Shown here: positions 53,576-61,800 of the stretch, in pieces
Numbering within the stretch: position 1 is the first letter of the stretch
Layout: every line of letters begins with the position of its first letter
From: Acanthochlamys bracteata
Taxonomy: Eukaryota; Streptophyta; Magnoliopsida; Pandanales; Velloziaceae
Length of the DNA: 64,000 nt
Assembly: GCA_019914995.1 (NCBI GenBank)
Contig: CM034139.1
Location: forward strand, 3,388,461-3,452,460
Direction: 5' to 3'
Notes under the pieces: generated by a model
What the model was told of the DNA's origin: nothing
What the model saw: only the letters and a program-made list of their open reading frames with translations
The model's database searches: none
Translations under genes and position numbers: made by a program

Positions 53576-55970
53576 CTACTCCAAATTAATAGCTAACTCT
53601 TCATCAACACTATCTTCATCTTCACTTGTGTTCTTGTCTTCATCATCTCTAGCAAGAACTATCAAGTAAAAAAGTAAAGGCAAATGTCAATTTCGAATTT
53701 ATTTTTTTCCAAAACAAAGTATATAGGAATCAAATTAAATAAACTACTACACTTACTTGTCTTATTCTTTCTGTTTGAATTTTCAAGACAATTTCGCTTG
53801 TCATGTTTGACACCATGCTTGTTACAATAAGCACATTTTCTACCTGTCTTGGCTTTGGCTTTTGCAGTAGCTTGTTCTAAACCTCCTTTGATTTTAATAG
53901 TGTTCTTACAAATATTTTCTTCTTTTTTTCTTCCTTTCATTTGTGAGATATTAGGATTTAAAAGCAAAACTAAAGAAGCATCAATTATGGCCGGTAAGTT
54001 CACATTTATACTACCTGGATCATCAACTGATATTTTATCACTATCATCAGTCTTTCTTATTTCTTTGAGCTTCTGTGATAATTCTTGTGATGCTTGCAAC
54101 ATTATTTGGTATCCTTCGTCGGTTTCAGCCGCTTCATAAATTAGTTGATTGTAAACCATCTGAAGTTGTGTAGTTCTCAGTAGATCGAACTTCTCGTGGC
54201 CATTTATTGGTGTAGCATCATACTTGGTTCAATATTTGTTAGCCCTTTCATCTACCTTTTAAGAACAAAGTGGTTTGGTAGCTCTATATCCCGACTTTGA
54301 AAAACTTTTAGAAAGTGCCCACATGAAATACCCAAAAATTCAAATAGTTTACATTCACAATTACCTTCCTTCGTGGTTGAATTGAACTTCACCTTCAATT
54401 TCCGTTGATCCCCTTCTATTCGAGATTTATAAATGTATGTAGTACAACCATCACTACCTTTTTCGTCATCATGCAATACATACTCAACGTGAGCTTTCTC
54501 AAATTCTTTTTTGAATCTGTCGTATACATTTCTCGTATACACTTTTGCTGCACTTTTCAAAAGAAAGGCACTATTATCCACAATGCGGCATGAGTGCTCA
54601 CTAGTATAATCCTCCTTCTTTTCTCTTTCAATAAGTCGACTCAAAAATTTATCATTCTTCAATACAAATTCTCGAAGAGTTGTGGTTGGTTGAAAAAAAT
54701 CCTTATAGATAGCATTCATACCTTCGGCCCGTGAAATAGTGTTCATGCCGGCGTAGAATGTATTCAAATGATAAACCGGTGCCCATTTATCTCGAATCTC
54801 GTATATTCCCTTTAACCATTCATTCTTCTGTAATTCGTATGCCAACATCAATTCCTACCACCTCTTTTCAAAAATGTTTGGAATATAAGTTTTCCGAATA
54901 CACGACTTGATATCTTTCTTGAATCTTGATTTCTTGAAATAAATGTGTGAAAGTTTCTCGGCGAATTTCTTCATGATATGCCATAAACAAAATTTATGTC
55001 GTGTATATGGAAATACTTTCGCAACTGCTGCAGTCATAGCTCTGTCTTGATCTGTCATTATTGAAGATGGAGCACGACCGCCCATAACTGAAAGCCATGT
55101 CTCAAAAAGCCACTGAAATGATTCTTCTGTCTCATCCAAAAGTAATGCACAACCAAAATGGATTGACTGCATGTGATGATTAACTCCAGTGAATGGAGCG
55201 AATGGCATGTCATACACATTTTTGCGATAGGTAGTGTCAAAGAAAATCACGTCACGAAAGTACTGATATTGAGTACGTGATCGGCCATCTACCCAAAAAA
55301 AATTTGTTGCTCTTGCTTCATTGTCAATCTGTAGTGCATAAAAAAAATTTGGATCTTCGATGCTCTTTTGTTTAAAGAAATTCAACACAGCAATAGCATC
55401 ACCACTAATAGGCTTTTTGTATTCTTTCGAATGACATAAATGGTTCCAATAATCTCTTTTATCGAAACCATTTTGTGGTCCGTCAAGTATACCTTCAATT
55501 TTACTTACAGGTAAAGCTTCATCACAGAATGAGTCGATCAAATTCTTAGCTGCAGCAAGCAAATTTCTACAAGTAGGCATACACATCTTTTTTGCCGGAC
55601 TGACAAGATCGTGGTTGTGCTCTCCTTTATAACCAACCACTTTCCATGCTCCAATGCCTTCTTTTTTAATCCTCATTGTTGCAGGACATCCGCATTTCAT
55701 TGTGCTTGTATTTTTTTTTTTGTTCACTTCTTTTTCGGATCCGTCGTCTGTCTTTTGTGGTCGATAGCCTCTATGACTACCATAACGGCCACAAGTCATT
55801 TGGTAAATAGTTACTTTAACTGAATTAGAAATTCTTTTATGAGTTGTTCGAGTAACTGCGCTAAATCCCGGTACTTTTCCATAGTTTATATAAAATTGTT
55901 TCGCAGCATCGAGGCTCTCAAAAGTCATTCCTAGATATGGCGTAAGAAGGGAAGAAGATGTTGCCTCCAT
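53576..55970 (-). pseudogene. FAR1/Mutator-like transposase pseudogene
   Basis: A FAR1-related (MULE, Jittery-type) protein on the minus strand, starting at ATG 55970. In order: FAR1 DNA-binding domain (GMTFESLDAAKQFYINY, then Cys and His ligands in CGRYG, KCGCPATMR, EHNHDL), a MULE DDE core (FFDTTYRKN with the first Asp, IMTDQDRAM with the second, RAEGMNAIYKDFF with the Glu), a SWIM zinc finger (CECKLFEFLGISCGHFLKVF) and a C-terminal zinc knuckle CAYCNKHGVKHDKRNC. A 110-bp intron (53756-53647) joins in phase to an acidic last exon (53646-53576). Breaks: TAG at 54855-54857, TAG at 54252-54254, one lost base shortly after it, and a TGA at about 54220. The three stops fit C-to-T or G-to-A change of Gln or Trp codons. 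It is either a dead transposase or a dead domesticated gene. Confidence 0.92.
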
Positions 55971-57475
55971 AATTCCAAAAATAATGGTGCTGGAAATTGA
56001 AAATAGAAAACATAACAAACAAAACAGGGAGAAACAGAGAAGAGAAAAAATAGAGAACAGAGAGCGTGAGCTTTTACTGAAAATTGCAAATGGTGTTTTT
56101 TTTCCCGCGTAACATCACATCACTAACACTCTCCCGCTAGTGCTGTTAACATATATTGAAATAACAAAGCTGCCATCTATAACTTTTTATAGAGTTTTTG
56201 CTGTTTGCTCTGTATAGGTTGTTTTGCTGTTTGCTTTGTATACGTTGTTTGAGCAATTCTGAGCATTCGCATCCATGCAACATTTCACCGCATAACCACC
56301 ATCCATTCGAAACAAACTTCCATGAAACATTTCAATAATACATTCTACTGTGATAGTATTACATTCACTTTCAAAGAATTTCAATTTTATTTATAAGTTT
56401 AAGATAGCGGTATTACATTCGGCATTCATACATTTGGAAGTCGTAAAAATTCTCTTCGTTGAACAGTCAACATTCAAGAAACAGGAAAAAGCAAAAAGGA
56501 AAGAAGAAGAAGACAGCATGAACGAGCACCACATCTGACACCAGGCGTTGCTGATCACCGACTGCACCCACAAAAAAAAAAATTACAATGTGAAAAAAAA
56601 TTAGATTGTTGATCGCTCGCATCACTTTCAATGTGAATGTTAAAAAATCCTTCATGGAAGCACATACCTGTTGTAGTTCAAAAATCTCATGCGAGCTTTC
56701 CGGCAAGCTCTCTAGCCGCAAGCCTAAAAAATAAAAACTGTTGAACTTGTTAAAAAATTTTAAAAAACATAGAACGTTAGAAGAGTAATTCTGCAATAAA
56801 AATATTTTTAAAAATTTACTTGAAATTCGCTCGCCAGCCGGCTTTCGAGCGCTCTGGCCGATGGCGAGAACAACGACGAATTCCGAAACTGAACGCGTCA
56901 AAAGGCATAAAAAAATGAGGAGATTAGAAATTAACAGTTTGTTAGCCCTAAAATCGATCGTCGGCCGGCGAACGAACGGTCTGGCCGCGACGAACGATTT
57001 AGGACTAACGGCGAGGAAATTAGAAATTGAAGGTGATAGAGTGCATAGAAGAAAGAGGAGAAGAAGATTCAAGGTTCGCTAGCCCTGATTACGGATCGTC
57101 GGCCGGCGAATGAGCGCTTCGGCCCGACGAATAAAAATCTAGGGTTTGAAGCGGGAAAGGAAAAAATTGAGAGAGATTAAAGGAATGAGAAGAAGAAGAG
57201 GAAGAATTTAACCTGCATAGGTCAAGAATGAGGCGCGGCTGCGAGAAATAGGCGCCGGAGAGGGGAGATGGCAGTGCGAAGTGTTGAGAGAAAAAAAAAT
57301 GAGCAAGCGAATGAGCTTGTCTACGCGTGAGGGGGCGAAGAAAATTCCGAGTGAACAGACGTATTTGCCCCCCCCCCCCGCGTTTGTTTCTCTTCAGTAC
57401 ACCCCGCGCTCGCGCGTGGTCCGTTGGACCAAGATCCAATCGCCTCGCACACGATGATGTGCGGGGTGTCTGTGA
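55971..57475 (-). other. Probable 5' leader/promoter side of the FAR1-like element
   Basis: GC-richer than its surroundings, with no long coding frame. It contains a duplicated GC-rich block (56941-57216), a 12-base C run (57368-57379) and CCGGCG-rich words. Transposon leader exons are possible: a CTATGCAG|G acceptor-like site lies near 57215 on the minus strand. None is proven. Confidence 0.4.
56941..57216. repeat. 138-bp tandem duplication in the FAR1-like leader
   Basis: GATCGTCGGCCGGCGAA occurs exactly at 56956-56972 and 57094-57110. It is preceded in both cases by G(T/C)TAGCCCT (56941 and 57079) and followed by related TTCGTCG-type words in both units. A weaker third relative may lie near 56825-56875 (CGCCAGCCGGC). 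Confidence 0.8.
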
Positions 57476-57494
57476 GGAGGATGTGCGACATCCT

Positions 57495-57496
<2 letters not shown>
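57476..57496. repeat. Perfect 9-bp hairpin beside a TA microsatellite
   Basis: GGAGGATGT and ACATCCTCC are exact complements around the loop GCG. Just upstream, CGCACA (57446-57451) and TGTGCG (57458-57463) form another inverted pair. The hairpin abuts the (TA)n run, so this may be an element terminus. Confidence 0.8.

Positions 57497-57497
<1 letters not shown>

Positions 57498-57533
<36 letters not shown>
57498..57533. repeat. (TA)18 microsatellite
   Basis: An uninterrupted TA run of about 36 bp, directly after the hairpin. It is similar to the TA runs that flank the fold-back elements. Confidence 0.95.
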
Positions 57534-57534
<1 letters not shown>

Positions 57535-57769
57535 TCATTATAATACCGAATAAGGAGGGTCTAAACAAAAAAACTTCAGTAGAGCTCTAAATAATAAAAG
57601 ATATTCAATTCTAATAAAAAATATTCTAATATAAGTAAAATACTAGATATGTTGTTAACTCATGCCAACAATTTCGCTCAAGTTGGTGCAAAAATAGTAT
57701 CGTTATTCAACTTGCTTAATTGGTACTGAAAGATTATACTTGAACTTTCCTTACTCTGATCTGTCGGGT

Positions 57770-58200
57770 TGGATTGGATTTGTTTAGCCTGTTCGGATCA
57801 AATATGTGGAGTTGGATCAGATCTGATATGTTGGGCCCGATCGAATTTATTATAAGATTGAACTCAGTCTAGTTCAAACTAATTCGTTGTGATTTGGTAT
57901 AAGACTGAACCCAGTCTGGTTCTATCTGATTTGGTATAGGATAAAACAAAGTCTGGTTCAATGTGGACTAATCTAAAATTGAGCTGAGTTTGGTTCAATT
58001 TGGTTCTGTCGGATCTAGTCTAAAGTGTATCGAATCTGATTTAATCTAGTTCGGTCTGATCTGGTCTAAGATTGAACTGAGTATAGTTCAATCTAGTTCG
58101 ATCTAGCCTAAGATTGAACTAAATCTTATTCGATCTGGTCTGATCTGGTTTAACATTGAACCGAGTTTAATTCAATCTAGATGGATCAGACTTATCTAGT
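57770..58200. repeat. Degenerate palindromic minisatellite (GATTGAACT family)
   Basis: Seven or more diverged units of about 45-60 bp share GGTCTAAGATTGAACTGAGT and AGTTCAATCT. The best unit, AGATTGAACT GAGTAT AGTTCAATCT (58069-58094), is a perfect inverted repeat with 10-bp arms. No coding potential is seen. Such arrays occur in non-coding parts of plant transposons. Confidence 0.8.
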
Positions 58201-58980
58201 ATGTGGGTATGAACCAATTCTGTCCGAGTTAGTAAATTCGTTCGGCTTGATCGAGTCGGATAGATCGAGTTAGCTTGGTTCATCGGGTCGGTGAATGGCA
58301 GCACCACGAATTATTGAAGGCGGCGGAAGCGAAACGATTCTGACAACAGATCTGTAGTTGGGTTTGAACGGCGAATCAGCGAGATCTGGCGAAGAGGCTG
58401 TGGTGAGGGATGAAGAAGCTGTGACAATGCTTGGGCTTGGTAGCGGTGATGCACAATGACGAAGCAACAACGACGACATATCAATCAGATTAGATAAAGG
58501 TGATCGGTGACATGATTAGGAGGTCGTAGACAATAGTATCCGGTACGACCGATTAGAGAAGAAGCGGTAGTGGCGAACACGAGCACGAGTAGGAGGCTTG
58601 GTGGTTGCAAATAGGACGGCGACAAATTAGACGTCTCGAGAAGTGGTAGTGGAAATAGCGAATGCAAATCGGGCGGCGCAACGATAGTGACAGATTAACC
58701 TACAAAATTACAGTGGCGACGGAACCCTAACGGTGGTAGAAGAAAAGAAGAAATTCTTTCGGCAAAGTATAGAAGGAAATCTCTCCGAAGATCAAGTGTT
58801 GGAGATCAGTACGATTCCGAATCGAAACCGTAGATATAGGTATAAAACTGGACCGGGCCAAACGACGAGTTTGCGGCCCGATTAGTTAACCCGAATGTTG
58901 GCCCGCCCGGTTTGGTGAATAGTGACAGGATCAGGCTGACTTGGCTCGGTCCTACAGGCAGTATCGAGCCGACTTCGGCC
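58201..58980. other. GC-richer non-coding stretch of unknown origin
   Basis: More GC than its surroundings, with CGGCG and GGTAGTGG-type words and only short frames. It could be decayed 5' sequence of a transposon or gene read on the minus strand. I recognise no protein. Confidence 0.35.
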
Positions 58981-58997
58981 CGCCCGCCAAGGTACTG

Positions 58998-59051
58998 TTG
59001 ACATTGACTGATCAACGTTGACCAGTCAATGTTAACAGTTGACCTAGTCAA
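58998..59051. promoter_or_regulatory. Cluster of six TTGAC (W-box core) words
   Basis: TTGAC at 58998, 59004, 59018 and 59039 and its complement GTCAA at 59025 and 59047 fall within 54 bp, several in inverted pairs such as GTTGACCAGTCAA. WRKY factors bind TTGAC(C/T). No gene start is seen nearby, so function is doubtful. Confidence 0.6.
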
Positions 59052-59428
59052 CCTTGATCGTTAAATAGATCAATTTTTAATTAAAAACTATTTTTTAATA
59101 ATAAAAAAATAATTTTTAATAATAAAAATTTTTTAATGTCGTAGAACGAAGAGGAGTTAGAGGAAGCCCTAGGGAACAGTTCGTTGATGGCCGAATTCGT
59201 TGGTGAAGTGGTAAGGAGGATGGTGGGTTAGTTCGTGATCGGAGCGTTCAGAAGCGGAATAACTGCAAAAGCAAGAAAGGAGACTGCGGCGGAGGCGCAG
59301 CAGCAGTGGCCACAGCGTGGTAGATTTTTTTATTTTTTAGATTTCCAATCTGATCAACGAATCTAATAGTCGGAGTTTCTAACCATTGTGATCGTATCTC
59401 TATAATAGTAGATGGATAGAGCTCGTCA

Positions 59429-59592
59429 GAGTTTAAGTCAGAGTCGTTATTTTTTACGACGGCGACAGATAGATCTGATTGGAATTTAACCGTCAAAATC
59501 GTTATTTTTCACGATGGCAGTAGATAAATCTAATTGGAGTCTAACCGTCGAAATCGTTATTTTCCACGACAATAACGGATAGATATAGAGTT
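59429..59592. repeat. Three tandem copies of a 55-bp unit
   Basis: CGTTATTTT(T/C)(T/C)ACGA starts at 59445, 59500 and 59555, exactly 55 bp apart. Each is preceded by GA(A/G)TYTAA(C)CGTCRAAAT-like sequence and followed by a (C/T)GGATAGAT-like tail. No frame is maintained across it. Confidence 0.88.
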
Positions 59593-59618
59593 TTGTTCTG
59601 CTACTATAAAAAAATTAC

Positions 59619-59721
59619 CCCGCTCAAATATCCCACTCAAATATTTTAATATTTCATAAGTTAGTGTTATTTCATAATATTTTAATATTAGATATATTAT
59701 TGTATGGGATAGTTGAGCGGG
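59619..59721. repeat. 17-bp inverted repeat bounding a 103-bp AT-rich unit
   Basis: CCCGCTCAAATATCCCA (59619-59635) and TGGGATAGTTGAGCGGG (59705-59721) are reverse complements with one mismatch. Outside the right arm, more AATATTTTAATATT palindromes continue to about 59835. It looks like a small fold-back or MITE; no target duplication was found. Confidence 0.7.
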
Positions 59722-60029
59722 ATTGTGTTCTAATATTAAAATATTTTAGTTATAATAATAATTTATAAAATATTAGAATATTTTAATATTAAAATATTAA
59801 TGTTATATTCTAATATAATACTAACTTATAAAATTCAGCAAATTCCAGTGTAAAATGATCATATCTATCACAGTCGTCTGTCTCTATAAAAGACTGTCCC
59901 TATAAAAGAATTAGATTGCTTGTTTATTGGAGTAGCTGCTGTTCTCAGAATACCCTAGTATTTGCTAATTGTGACAAACATAACGATATGGGTGATGCTG
60001 GCGTAACGAAAACATGATATTCATTGAAC

Positions 60030-60300
60030 ACTGGCTCTGGTATCAATTGTAACACAACATAAGTACGTTGAGTAATCGAGAAGGAATAGAAGAAAAGAAG
60101 AGGAATAATAATGAAAGTAAGATAGAAGGGAGAGTAAAGCTAAGGTAGATAATTATGTTTATGTTAGATGATAATAGAAAATACCTCTTATAAGAGCAAA
60201 TAAAAATGTTAGCAATAGGCATAGATATGCAAAGACCAATATGTGCATAAAAGGGAATCTCATTTACGTCAATAGAGATCCACTGTGGCATTTAAAAGTA
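60030..60300 (-). mobile_element. LTR retrotransposon fragment (R-U5 end and PBS relic)
   Basis: On the minus strand a CTCTTATAAGAGG promoter-like word (60184-60196) is followed by a C/T-rich stretch, a probable LTR end TTGTGTTACA (60047-60056) and ATTGATACCAGAGCC, a mutated tRNA-Met primer-binding site. No matching second LTR or pol is seen in the window. Confidence 0.4.
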
Positions 60301-61591
60301 AGTTAAATAGACACTAGTTATATAAAATCATAGAAAATACTTCTTTTTATCATTATAGAGTCAAATCGTACTCTGATCTTGAGTTGACATGGATATATCT
60401 TTTTGCTCATTTCTTCCTCAAGTTTCTATATTGGCACATTCGGGATGGCTAAAAGGTATAGCTTTTCCCAAAAAAAAAGGCTCATAAAAATATTCATTTT
60501 TAAAGTTTTTTTGGAAAAATATTTATAAATATATGTATAATTTATGTATGGCATTTAAATTTTAGAAAGAAATTCTAAAGCACTATAAAGAAGTTTTTGT
60601 CTTCAGAAAGCTCAAAAATACCTGTAATAAGCCATGCCCTTTTGAATTCTTTCTTTGTTTTTCTTACCACACACCTAGTTAAACTTTTAATTTCGAAAAA
60701 CAATAGAACCTTTTCCTTATATATATATGCATGTTATCATCCATCAATTAATATGTGTTTGCCGGATCGAACCATGACGCTTCAGTTAATGTTACGCATA
60801 AAACATTCTAAAGTTAGAAATTATAATGGAATCTCGCTGTAGTGTTAGCCTAAAAGAAATTAATGGGACAATTGTGATCAGATGGTAATACGATGGCACT
60901 AGTGGCTTCATTCACCCCCAAAAGCATAAGAGATTTTTTAAATGAAAGTTTCAAATACACACAAAATCGCTATACAAAGCATACAACGTTACTAATGAAG
61001 ATCGAAATATTTTATCATGCCAACCATCATCGCTGCCTTGGATGTAAGATGGAGGTAAAGAATAGGGTCATTTTTTCAGAATACATTTTTGAATCATTTT
61101 CTGCAGTATTGTGATGAAAAATGACCAAAATACCATCTATTTATTTTCTAATACTAACTTGAATTTTGTGTAAGACTAAGACTGATTTTTATTCAATCTG
61201 GCTGCATAATTTTGAGTGCGTTTACTAAAGACTTCTGCATAAGTATTTATTCAAAAAAATAGTATGAGAGTCTTTGCATATGTCTGAAGAAGAATGAATA
61301 CCAAATAAGACTGAGATATAATAGAAATTCACTAAGAAAAGTTCATAAAAATATGTAGAAACTTTAGAAAATACTCTCGCGTATGATTAGCTAGTGTTGC
61401 AAAGGATCACACAATTTTAATTTATGATAGACATTCTGAAATCTTTCAAAGATCTATTATAATCCAACTTGATATGATAGTGAATTCTCTTTCTAAATCT
61501 ACAATACCCGACTTCAAGCCTTAGTAAAAACTTTTATTTAAGATTTTCTTTTTATTTGTTTTAACTAATGATTAAGTATCTGAATTTACAC
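60301..61591. other. Intergenic, nothing assigned
   Basis: Only short frames without coding character and no recognisable repeat family. Confidence 0.45.
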
Positions 61592-61668
61592 TGTTGGTCC
61601 CAAGTGCGGCCCTTAGGTTGCAAGGATTGCATAGAATAGGATTGCATGTGTCACACTTGGGTCCAACA
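61592..61668. repeat. 77-bp hairpin unit with TGTTGG...CCAACA ends
   Basis: TGTTGGTCCCAAGTG (61592-61606) and CACTTGGGTCCAACA (61654-61668) are reverse complements with a single mismatch. The loop holds a direct repeat AGGATTGCAT (61624 and 61639). It may be a mini-element or a fragment of LTR ends. Confidence 0.7.
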
Positions 61669-61735
61669 ATATAGATTCATCGTTGGTAGTTACTTAAAAT
61701 AAAATTTGAAAAAAAACTTAAACTATGTTTTTCTA

Positions 61736-61800
61736 CTGGGAGTTCAACTCGGATCTCTTAAAGTGAGAAATCACTATTCTTACCGACTGAATTACAATAT
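61736..61800 (-). mobile_element. tRNA-derived, SINE-like relic
   Basis: On the minus strand, TAATTCAGTCGGTAAG resembles a Pol III A box, and GATCCGAGTTGAACTCC about 35 bp on resembles a B box. Spacing and order fit a tRNA-like head. It does not fold as a good tRNA, so a SINE head or tRNA pseudogene is more likely. Confidence 0.35.
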
